Assembly: GCA_035760685.1 (NCBI GenBank)
Contig: DASTSM010000030.1
Span: 1-10,191, forward strand
From: ZC4RG20 sp035760685
Lineage (GTDB): Bacteria > Pseudomonadota > Gammaproteobacteria > Steroidobacterales > Rariloculaceae
Reading direction: 5' to 3'
Length of the DNA: 10,191 nt
Position numbers and translations under genes: made by a program. The notes beneath the pieces were generated by a model. The model made no database searches, had not been told where the DNA came from, and saw only the letters and a list, made by a program, of their open reading frames with translations. Position 1 is the first letter of the stretch. Every line of letters starts with the position of its first letter. Shown here piece after piece: positions 1 to 7,000 of the stretch.

Positions 1-206
1 GCGAGGCCGTCCGCGTCCGCGAGGAGACGGTGCAGCGCTGCTCGGTCGTCACCGAGCGGCACGTCGAAGAGCGCACGGAAGGCTACGACGTGACCTACGA
101 GTATGCCGGCGGGCGCTATCACATGCGCACGTCCGAGCCGCCCGCGGACCGCGTGCGCCTTCGCGTCAGCGTCGAGCCCGTCGGCTACTACCGCTACGGT
201 CATTGA
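1..206 (+). CDS. C-terminal end of a probable glycine-zipper 2TM-type envelope protein (5' partial)
   Basis: An open frame enters from the left edge (first full codon at 3) and stops at TGA 204-206, leaving 67 residues. The visible part contains a single cysteine (QRCSVV), then TEGYDVTYEYAGRYH, and ends in a basic/beta-type stretch (DRVRLRVSVEPVGYY). This order, 'RC...GYDVTY.Y.G..Y...M/R...P.DRVRVRV', is what I recall from the C-termini of glycine-zipper 2TM proteins (rickettsial 17-kDa antigen-like) in gammaproteobacteria. Such proteins are exported envelope or lipoproteins of unclear function. The glycine-zipper segment and signal peptide would lie outside the window, so the family call rests on the tail alone. 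Codon use matches the downstream genes. It is followed by a 119-bp gap and the PepSY gene on the same strand. Confidence 0.6.
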   Translation, partial: EAVRVREETVQRCSVVTERHVEERTEGYDVTYEYAGGRYHMRTSEPPADRVRLRVSVEPVGYYRYGH

Positions 207-325
207 CGTCGATCGCAAAGGGGCGGCGCGTCCTTGACGAACGAGATCCACGAATCCAAGCTTCGAGGCCGATACCGTGTCCACGACGCAGCGATTCTCG
301 AGCCGGACGAGCGAGAGTGAAGGGT

Positions 326-664
326 ATGTTTTGCCGTTGCTCGATCTTCACGCGCCGGGCATGCGCAGGCAGCGTCGCGGCGGCCTGGCTCGCATTCGCC
401 TCGGCCGCGTCGCTCGCGCGTCCGATTCCGCAGCCGGCCGATCCGATCGCGAGCGCACCCGCGCCTTCCGAGCACACCGTGCAGCGCGGCGGAGTTTCGC
501 TCTCGCAAGCGACCGCGATGGCGCAGCGCCGGTATCCGGGGCGCGTCGTCCGCGCCGAGACCGTCATGCAGGGAGGGCGCACGGTTCACGAGATCCGAAT
601 CCTCGGCGAGGACGGTCGCGTGCGCACGGTTCGCATCGATGCGCAGACGGGGCAGTTTCTCTGA
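326..664 (+). CDS. Small secreted PepSY-domain protein
   Basis: The product is 112 residues. Residues 1-31 look like a signal peptide: basic N-region with RR at 10-11, hydrophobic core VAAAWLAFASAASLA, likely cleavage near residue 31. A Pro/Ala linker follows, and residues 57-112 form one PepSY-like domain: a helix (LSQATAMAQRRYPG), then strands ending in the typical VRIDAQTGQ at 102-110. PepSY domains occur in peptidase propeptides and in small periplasmic proteins encoded beside two-component systems, where they may inhibit proteases or modulate sensing; that role is inferred. I chose ATG 326 because GAGAG (313-317) lies 8 bases upstream. GTG 317 is an alternative adding three residues, and TTG 203 would put a long non-signal N-terminus in front. 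No convincing -35/-10 pair was found at 207-325, although TTGACG occurs at 203-208 and 234-239. The response regulator starts 60 bp downstream and is probably co-transcribed. Confidence 0.78.
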   Translation: MFCRCSIFTRRACAGSVAAAWLAFASAASLARPIPQPADPIASAPAPSEHTVQRGGVSLSQATAMAQRRYPGRVVRAETVMQGGRTVHEIRILGEDGRVRTVRIDAQTGQFL

Positions 665-724
665 CGACGCGCGCGCGGAACGCGCGGAAAAGGACCGGAC
701 GCAAGAATAAAGAGGAGAGCCGCC

Positions 725-1417
725 ATGCGCCTCTTGCTCGTCGAGGACGATGAGACGCTGAGCCGCTCGCTCGCGGCGCAGCTCGAGCGCGTCGGCTACC
801 GCGTCCAGTGCGCGGCGGACGGACGCGAGGGGCTCTACTATGCAAAGGAGTACCCGGCGGACGTCGCGATCGTCGACCTGGGTCTGCCGAGCCTTTCCGG
901 CGTCGAGCTCATTCGCGCACTCAGGGCCGAAGGCAAGGACACGCCGATCCTCGTGCTCACGGCGCGCGATCGATGGCAGGACAAGGTCGAGGCCCTCAAG
1001 CTCGGCGCAGACGACTACGTCGTCAAACCCTTCCACGTCGAGGAGCTCATTGCGCGCGTCGACGCGCTCATGCGCCGCGCGGGCGGCTGGGCGCAATCGG
1101 AGCTCGTATGCGGGCCCGTCACGCTCGACACGCGCACGCAGGAAGTCAGAGTCGAGGGCAAGCTGCTCGAGCTCACGGGCTTCGAGTACAAGCTGCTCGA
1201 ATATCTCATGCTGCATGCGGGCGAGGTCGTCTCGAAGGCGCAGATCACCGAGGCGCTCTACGATCAAGATTTCGAGCGCGACAGCAACGTCATCGAGGTA
1301 TTCATCGGCCGCTTGCGCCGCAAGCTCGATCCCGAGGGCGATTCGAAGCCCATCGAGACCTTGCGAGGCCGCGGCTATCGCTTCACGCTGCCTCGCGGCG
1401 CGCCGGCCACGCGCTGA
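725..1417 (+). CDS. phoP: PhoP-like OmpR-family response regulator
   Basis: This is a 230-residue DNA-binding regulator. The receiver domain (about 1-118) has the acidic pair D8/D9, the phospho-acceptor D51 in IVDLGLPS, switch residue T79 in LVLTA, and K101 in DDYVVKPF. The winged-helix effector domain spans about 128-223, with LTGFEYKLLEYL, the recognition-helix region NVIEVFIGRLRRKLD and the wing LRGRGYRF. The stretch LTARDRWQDKVE and the following KPFHVEELIAR are close to enterobacterial PhoP, which supports the symbol, although other OmpR-type regulators share much of this. Length is usual for the family. The start is firm: AGAGGAGA at 711-718 lies 6 bases before ATG. The likely partner is the PhoQ-like kinase at 2637-4007, which phosphorylates D51; unusually, two genes separate them. 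No PhoP-box direct repeat was recognised upstream. Confidence 0.9.
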   Translation: MRLLLVEDDETLSRSLAAQLERVGYRVQCAADGREGLYYAKEYPADVAIVDLGLPSLSGVELIRALRAEGKDTPILVLTARDRWQDKVEALKLGADDYVVKPFHVEELIARVDALMRRAGGWAQSELVCGPVTLDTRTQEVRVEGKLLELTGFEYKLLEYLMLHAGEVVSKAQITEALYDQDFERDSNVIEVFIGRLRRKLDPEGDSKPIETLRGRGYRFTLPRGAPATR

Positions 1418-1436
1418 CGCGGCCGGAGCGGCTCGC

Positions 1437-2159
1437 ATGCGGGTTCTTCTGCCGCTCGCGCTGCTCGCGGCCGGCGCCCTCGCCGCAGGCGCGCCGCGCG
1501 CGCAGGATGCATCGGCGACGCAAGATGCGCGGCAAACGAAGCATGCGCCGTCCGCGCAGGAGCAGCCGTCGAATTCCGGCTTCGAATCGCCTTCCGCGGC
1601 GGGAGGGCTCCCTCCGGCTTGGCAGGTTTCGGGCCCGGACGGGCGGCGCGTGCCGCTCTGGTATCGCGAAGGACGAGCGGGTCTCGGCGACTACGCGCAG
1701 CTTCGCGTGACGACGCCCTATCGGCCGCGCCGTGCGGATCCTTACGTCGCCGTCTTGCTCGGCGACCGCACGGCGAGCTCGGGCGAGATCGTGGCCGCCG
1801 CGTTTCGCGGCTCTCCCCGGCACAGGTTCTTCGGCGTTCCGACGAGCGGCCTCGCGACGGGCAACAAGAGCTTCACGCTTTCCGACGGCGCAACGCTCGT
1901 GCTCGCGGTCGCGGCGACGAGCGATCGCACGGGAGACATGCTCCTCGGACCGCTCGAGCCCGACGAGGCAACACCCGACGCGGCGCCCGAGCGGGCGGCG
2001 GCCGCACCTGCGACGAGCGAGCAGAGCGCCCACGAGCCGCGCGCGATCGAGCGGGCCGCATCGTGGCTGCGCGGCCGCTGCGAATCGGCCGAGTCTTCCG
2101 CCGACGAGCCCGAGACGAGGCCGTCGACGGCGGGCCGAGCGCTTCGAGCACGGAGCTAA
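1437..2159 (+). CDS. Short secreted S41-family (C-terminal processing) peptidase-like protein, apparently lacking the N-terminal half of the protease fold
   Basis: The product is 240 residues. Residues 1-22 are a clear signal peptide (hydrophobic LLPLALLAAGALAAGA, cleavage near PRA|QD). After a Gln/Ser/Ala-rich linker come NSGFESPSAAGGLPPAW (46-62), then residues about 66-178, which match the C-terminal part of S41 proteases: DGRRVPLWYREGRAG, PYVAVLLGDRTASSGEIV, TSGLATGNKSFTLSDGATL and DRTG...GPLEPDE. The nucleophile would be S114 or S115 in TASSGE; K144 may be the general base, though that assignment is uncertain in this clade. Family members are usually 400 or more residues and carry more N-terminal fold, often a PDZ domain. 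Both are absent here, so activity is doubtful. The tail after 180 is Ala/Glu-rich and low in complexity. ATG 1437 has GGAG at 1425-1428 and lies 19 bp after phoP, so the two are likely co-transcribed. The same frame is open back to 840 inside phoP, but the signal peptide fixes the start. Confidence 0.72.
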   Translation: MRVLLPLALLAAGALAAGAPRAQDASATQDARQTKHAPSAQEQPSNSGFESPSAAGGLPPAWQVSGPDGRRVPLWYREGRAGLGDYAQLRVTTPYRPRRADPYVAVLLGDRTASSGEIVAAAFRGSPRHRFFGVPTSGLATGNKSFTLSDGATLVLAVAATSDRTGDMLLGPLEPDEATPDAAPERAAAAPATSEQSAHEPRAIERAASWLRGRCESAESSADEPETRPSTAGRALRARS

Positions 2160-2172
2160 GAGCCAATCGATA

Positions 2173-2203
2173 TTTACGAAGGGCGCGCTACGTCAACTAT
2201 TCT
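2173..2203 (+). promoter_or_regulatory. Possible weak sigma-70-type promoter before the DUF2934 gene
   Basis: The 2160-2215 stretch is clearly more A/T-rich than its surroundings. TTTACG (2173-2178) and TATTCT (2198-2203) each match 4 of 6 consensus positions but are 19 bp apart, longer than the ideal 17. If real, it would give the DUF2934 gene its own transcription start apart from the phoP unit. This is pattern matching by eye and is weak. Confidence 0.25.
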
Positions 2204-2241
2204 GGCTCGGACAACCCGATCGACGACAGGAGTCCCCGACC

Positions 2242-2529
2242 GTGGGCAAGAAGTCATCGACGTCCGGCTCGAAGAGCGCGGCATCGAAGCCGCGCCGATC
2301 ATCGTCGGAGGTCGCGCCCGAAATCATGCGCGGCGGCGCGGCCGAGAAAAGACCCGAGACGACGCCGGAGCTCATGCGCGCCATCACGTCCGAGGAGCGG
2401 CACGCGATGATCGCGGAGCGGGCGTACCTTCGGGCCGAGCAGCGCGGATTCCGCGGCGGCGATCCGCTCCTCGACTGGCTCGAGGGCGAGCGCGAGGTGG
2501 ACCGCTTGCTCGAGCGCCCGGCGGACTGA
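2242..2529 (+). CDS. Small DUF2934-domain protein
   Basis: The 95-residue protein starts at GTG 2242, chosen because AGGAG (2228-2232) lies 9 bases upstream and the product then has a typical layout. Residues 1-45 are a Ser/Lys/Arg-rich, probably disordered and basic tail. Residues about 50-90 match the DUF2934 pattern: RHAMIAERAYLRAEQRGF, then GGDPLLDWLEGEREV, a short helical module with a conserved 'AE.AY..AE.RG...GD..DWL.AE' core. No enzymatic motif, signal peptide or membrane segment is visible, so it is probably cytoplasmic. The function of the family is unknown to me. The gene lies between the S41-like gene (82-bp gap) and the kinase (107-bp gap). It has its own possible weak promoter and is followed by GC-rich hairpins, so it may be a separate small transcription unit placed inside the two-component locus. 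Confidence 0.8.
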   Translation: MGKKSSTSGSKSAASKPRRSSSEVAPEIMRGGAAEKRPETTPELMRAITSEERHAMIAERAYLRAEQRGFRGGDPLLDWLEGEREVDRLLERPAD

Positions 2530-2539
2530 GGCGGCTCTT

Positions 2540-2585
2540 GCGCCCGCTCCGGGGCGGGCGCGCGGTACGCGGCTCTTTCGCCGCG
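2540..2585 (+). terminator. Two tandem GC-rich hairpins after the DUF2934 gene, possible terminator
   Basis: Hairpin 1 pairs GCGCCCGC (2540-2547) with GCGGGCGC (2554-2561), an 8-bp perfect stem with a 6-base loop. Hairpin 2 pairs CGCGGC (2568-2573) with GCCGCG (2580-2585) around the loop TCTTTC. They begin 11 bases after the DUF2934 stop codon. The T-rich run that would make a classic intrinsic terminator is short (CTCTTT, 2573-2578) and lies within the second hairpin. Termination, attenuation or mRNA 3'-end protection are all possible. Confidence 0.42.
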
Positions 2586-2603
2586 GGCGCGATCGTGCAG
2601 AAT

Positions 2604-2627
2604 GCGGCCTCATTCGCTCGAGGCCGC
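2604..2627 (+). promoter_or_regulatory. Hairpin immediately upstream of the kinase start codon
   Basis: GCGGCCT (2604-2610) pairs with AGGCCGC (2621-2627) around a 10-base loop, ending 9 bases before ATG 2637. The only Shine-Dalgarno-like bases nearby (GAGG, 2620-2623) lie partly within the 3' arm. If it folds in the mRNA it could limit kinase translation. The pairing is visible in the sequence; the regulatory role is inferred. Confidence 0.3.
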
Positions 2628-2636
2628 GTCTAGCTC

Positions 2637-4007
2637 ATGGCCGTAGTCCGCTCTCTGCGCACCCGCGTGCTGATTTGGGTCAGCGTCTCGCTGATCTTGC
2701 TGTTCGCGATCACGATCGCGGGCCTCGACGCCGCGTTTCGGCGCAACACGGACGTTACGCGGCGCGAGCTGCTCCAGGTGCAGCTCCTCGGCCTCATCGG
2801 CGCGGCCGACGAGACGCCGGACGGAAAGCTAACGCTTCCCCGCGAGCTCAACAATCCGCAGTACCAGGTCGCCGACTCGGGTCTCTACGGCATCCTTTGG
2901 GACGCCGACGGACACGTGCTCTGGCAGTCGCTTTCGATGTTGAGCCGGCACTTCCCGGCCGATTCGCTGCCCGCGCCGAACGAGACGCGGTATCTTGAGC
3001 TGCATCCGCCGGGGTTCCCGCCGCTCGAAGCGCTCACGATGGGCCTCACGTGGGAATTCGAGGACGGTCATCGCGCCGTCCCGTACGTGTTCGGCGTGGC
3101 CGTTTCCCTCGAGCCTTACTACGAGCGCCAGCGCGTGTATCGCAGCAACCTCATCGGTTGGTTCGCCGGCATCACGGCGCTCATGCTCGCCGTCGTGACG
3201 GCTTTGCTGCGCTGGGTGCTGCAGCCGCTGCGCCGGCTCGAGCGCCAAGTCAGGGAAGTCGAAGGCGGCGTCCGGCTGCGTCTCACGGGCCACTATCCGA
3301 GCGAGCTCACGGGCCTCGCGAGCAACTTGAACGCGCTCATCGAGACGGAGCGGCGGCGTCTCGTGCGCTATCGAAATACGCTCGACGACCTCGCGCACAG
3401 CCTGAAGACGCCGCTCGCCGCGATGCAGAGCCTCGTCTCCGAGTCGCGTCTCGAGCCCGAAACTTCCGCGGCCCTCGGACGAGAGCTCGCGCGCATGGAC
3501 CAGCGCGTCTCCTACCAGCTGCGCCGGGCCCGTGCGAGCGGGTCGACGGGTCTCGGCGTCGAGCCCGTGGCCGTCGCGCCCGTCGTCGGCGATCTCGTCG
3601 ACACCCTGAATAAGGTGTATCGCGAAAAGAGCATCGTCTGCCGCGCGAGAACCGAGAACGGCGCCGTGTTCCAGGGAGACCCGGGCGATCTGACCGAGGT
3701 GCTCGGCAACCTGCTCGACAACGCTTACAAATACTGCCGGTCTCGCGTCGAGATCGCCGTGAGCATGCAAGACGGCCGCCTCGTCATCGAGATCGACGAC
3801 GACGGCGCGGGCATCGAGCCCGGCGAGGCCGAGAAGCTGCTCGAGCGCGGCGTGCGCGCCGACGAATCGGTGCCGGGGCAGGGCATCGGCCTCGCCGTCG
3901 TGCGCGAGACCGTCGAGCTCTACGACGGGACATTGACGGTCTCGCGCTCGCGGCTCGGCGGCGCGGAGGTGCGCGTCACGCTCGGGCGCGCCGGCGCGCT
4001 CCCTTGA
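2637..4007 (+). CDS. phoQ: PhoQ-like membrane sensor histidine kinase
   Basis: This 456-residue inner-membrane kinase has transmembrane helix 1 at about 11-30 and a periplasmic sensor domain at about 31-170, containing SGLYGILWDADGHVLWQS. Helix 2 is at about 172-193, followed by a HAMP region to about 245. The dimerisation box has phospho-acceptor H254 in DLAHSLKTPLAAMQS, the characteristic PhoQ-type HSLKTPL. The ATPase domain has the N-box EVLGNLLDNAYKY (354-366, N358 and N362), G1 DDDGAGI (388-393) and G2 GQGIGLAVV (414-422). All catalytic residues are present. The likely partner is the PhoP-like regulator at 725-1417. The strongly acidic divalent-cation patch of enterobacterial PhoQ is reduced here to EFEDG (140-144), so the signal may differ. 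No strong ribosome-binding site precedes ATG 2637. The stop overlaps the TTG start of hrpA by 4 bases. Confidence 0.88.
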   Translation: MAVVRSLRTRVLIWVSVSLILLFAITIAGLDAAFRRNTDVTRRELLQVQLLGLIGAADETPDGKLTLPRELNNPQYQVADSGLYGILWDADGHVLWQSLSMLSRHFPADSLPAPNETRYLELHPPGFPPLEALTMGLTWEFEDGHRAVPYVFGVAVSLEPYYERQRVYRSNLIGWFAGITALMLAVVTALLRWVLQPLRRLERQVREVEGGVRLRLTGHYPSELTGLASNLNALIETERRRLVRYRNTLDDLAHSLKTPLAAMQSLVSESRLEPETSAALGRELARMDQRVSYQLRRARASGSTGLGVEPVAVAPVVGDLVDTLNKVYREKSIVCRARTENGAVFQGDPGDLTEVLGNLLDNAYKYCRSRVEIAVSMQDGRLVIEIDDDGAGIEPGEAEKLLERGVRADESVPGQGIGLAVVRETVELYDGTLTVSRSRLGGAEVRVTLGRAGALP

Positions 4008-7000
4008 GCGCGCAGCGCTCGGACGCGCTCGCGGCGAGAATCGCCGCGGTCGCGATCGACGATCAGCAGCGGCTCGAGCTGCTTCTCGACTCGATTCGCC
4101 GGCGCGAGCGGGCGCGGCGACCGGTCTCCGTGCTCGCGGGCAAGCTCGAAGCCGAGCTCGCGGAAGCGGAGGCGCTCGTCGCCGCGCGGCGTGCGACCGC
4201 GTACAAGCTCGAATATCCCGACTCCTTGCCGATCTCGCGCGCCCGCGCCGAGATCCTCGGCGCGCTCGCGGCGCATCGCGTCATCGTCGTCTGCGGCGAC
4301 ACCGGGAGCGGCAAGACCACGCAGCTGCCGAAGATCTGCCTCGAGGCCGGACGCGGCATTCTCGGCACGATCGGGCATACGCAGCCCCGCCGCATCGCGG
4401 CGCGCGCCGTCGCGGCGCGCCTCGCCGAGGAGCTTCGCGTGCCGCTCGGAGGCCCGGTGGGCTATCAGGTCAGGTTCACGGACGAGACGGAGCGCGCCTC
4501 GCTGATCAAGGTCATGACGGACGGCATCCTGCTCAACGAGATCCGGCACGACCGATTTCTGCTGCGTTACGACACGCTCATCGTCGACGAGGCGCACGAG
4601 CGAAGCCTCAACATCGACTTCCTTCTCGGCTATCTCAAGCGGCTCGAGGGCCGCAGGCCGGACCTCAAGGTCATCGTGACCTCCGCGACGATCGATCCGG
4701 AGCGATTCGCGGCGCACTTCGGCGGCGCTCCGATCGTCCGCGTCGAGGGGCGCAGCTTTCCCGTCGAGATACGGTATCGGCCGCTCGAGCGCGACGAGGA
4801 TCTGCCGCAGGCCGTCGCGGCGGCCGTCGCCGACCTCGCGCGCGTCGATCTCGCGGAGCTCGGCGGCGGACGCGCGCGCGACACGCTCGTCTTCCTGCCC
4901 GGAGAGCGGTGGATTCGCGACGCGGAGCGCGAGCTCAAGGCCAGCGGCCCGAAAGGAGCGGAGATCCTCCCCCTCTACGCGCGCCTGACCGCGGCGCGGC
5001 AGCATCGAGTGTTCGAGCCCGGGCCCGCGCCGCGCGTCGTGCTCGCGACGAACATCGCGGAGACTTCTTTGACGGTGCCGCGGATCCGTTTCGTGATCGA
5101 CTCGGGCCTCGCGCGCGTGAACCGCTATTCGCCGCGCCATCGATTGCAGGCGCTCGGAGTCGAGCAGGTCGCGAAGGCGAACGCCGTGCAGCGGGCGGGG
5201 CGCTGCGGGCGCATCGCGCCCGGAATCTGCGTGCGGCTCTACGACGAGCACGACTTCGAGACCCGTCCCGAGTACATGGAGCCGGAGATCCTGCGCGTCG
5301 ATCTCGCGGGAGTCGTCTTGCGGCTCGAGGCGCTCGGGCTCGGTCACGTCGACGAGTTCCCGTTCATCGACGCGCCGCCCACGAAGGCCGTCAACGACGC
5401 GTATCGCTTGCTGCACCTGCTCGGCGCGATGGACGCGGGGCGCCGCCTCACGCGCGACGGCGCCGCGATGGCGGGGCTGCCCGTCGACCCGCGGCTCGCG
5501 CGTCTGCTCCAGGTCGCAGCGCTCCGCGGCGCCCTGCGCGAGGGACTCGTGATCGCGGCGGCGCTCAGCGTCATCGATCCGCGCGAGCAGCCGCCCGACG
5601 ATCTCGCGGCCGCGCGCGAGAAGCACGCGGCCTTCAACGACCCGCGCTCGGACTTCATGACGCTCATGAACCTTTGGCGCGCGTACGGCGCCGAGCGGCA
5701 GCGCGGCCAGCGGGCCTTCCGGAAGTGGTGCACGGAGAACTTCCTCTCCGCGACGCGCTTTCGGGAATGGGACGACGTGCACCATCAGCTCAAGGAGCTC
5801 GCGCTCGGCCTCGGCTGGCGCATGCACGCCGAGGACGCAGGCTACGAGGCCGTCCATCGCGCCGTGCTCGCCGCGTTCATCGATTTCGTGGCCGAGAACG
5901 ACGGGCGGGGAGGATACTTAGGCATTCAGGACTCGCGAGCGGCGCTCTTCCCCGGCAGCGCGCTCGCGAAGCGCCGGCCGCGCTGGATCGTCGCCGCCGA
6001 GCGGATCGCGACCGAGCGCGTGTACCTGCGCACGGCGGCCGAGGTCAAGCCCGACTGGATCGTCGACGCCGCGGCGCACCTCGTGAAGCGGGAGCACCGC
6101 GATCCGCGCTGGGATCGCGGACGGGGCCGAGTCACGGCGCTTGAGATCGTCTCGCTCTTCGGGCTGGTTCTGCGCGGCGACCGGCGCGTCGACTATGGGC
6201 GCGTCGATCCCAAGGCCGCGCGCGAGATCTTCGTGCGCGATGCGCTCGCGGCCGACGATCTCGGCGAGCGGCTGCCGTTTCTCGACGCGAACCGGCGCCT
6301 GCGCGACGCGCTCCTCGACTGGGAATCCCGGCGCAGGTCGCGCGATCTCTTCGCGGGCCCGCGCGCCGTCGAGAAGTTCTATGCGGAGAGCTTGCCGGCC
6401 GAGGTGTTCGACCGCGCGACGCTGCGCCGATTCGTCCGCGATCCGCGGAATGCGCGAAGCCTCGAGATGGGCGTCCTCGATATCGCGACCCGCGACCCGG
6501 CCGAGCTCGACGAGCGCGTCTATCCGCTCGCGCTCGAGGTCGCGGGTCACCGGCTCCGGCTCGACTACGTCTTCGATCCCGCCTCCGAGCGCGACGGCAT
6601 CACGCTGACCGTGCCGCTGCCTCTGCTGGGCGCGCTTCGCCCCGAGGCGCTCGAGTGGCTCGTGCCGGGCTGGCTGCCCGGGAAGGTGCTCGCGCTGCTG
6701 CGCACGCTGCCGAAGGACCTGCGGCGCCGCCTCGTGCCGCTGCCCGATACCGTCGCGGCGCTCCTGCCGGCGCTCGAGGCGCGGCGCGGCAAGGAGAGCC
6801 TCGCGCTCGCGCTGCATCACGCGCTCGCGCGCGAGCGTGCGATCGACATCGAGACGCGCGTGCTCGAGTCCGCGGCGCTGCCTGCGGAATATCTCATGCG
6901 CGTCGCCGTCGTCGACGAGCGCGGTGCCGTCATCGCGTCCGGGCGGGATCTGCCGGCGCTGCAGCGCCGCTTCCTCGGCGGAGGCGAGGCGGACCGGGCC

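Noticed and set aside
672..686. CGCGCG-GAA-CGCGCG hairpin between the PepSY gene and phoP
   Set aside because: The stem is 6 bp with a 3-base loop and no T-run, made of alternating CG that arises easily in this DNA. Not supportable as a terminator.
840..1436. Possible 5' extension of the S41-like gene into phoP
   Set aside because: The frame is open from 840, but this part is a Ser/Arg-rich shadow of phoP. The signal peptide at ATG 1437 with an upstream GGAG marks the real start.
200..1438. A 412-codon open frame on the - strand over the PepSY and phoP genes
   Set aside because: The + strand here has two well-recognised domains and good ribosome-binding sites. The antisense product has no features.
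3920..5857. A 645-codon open frame on the - strand antisense to hrpA and the kinase end
   Set aside because: It is rich in Arg/Ala/Glu/Asp with no recognisable domain, and lies opposite a fully conserved HrpA helicase core. Long antisense open frames are expected at this GC content.
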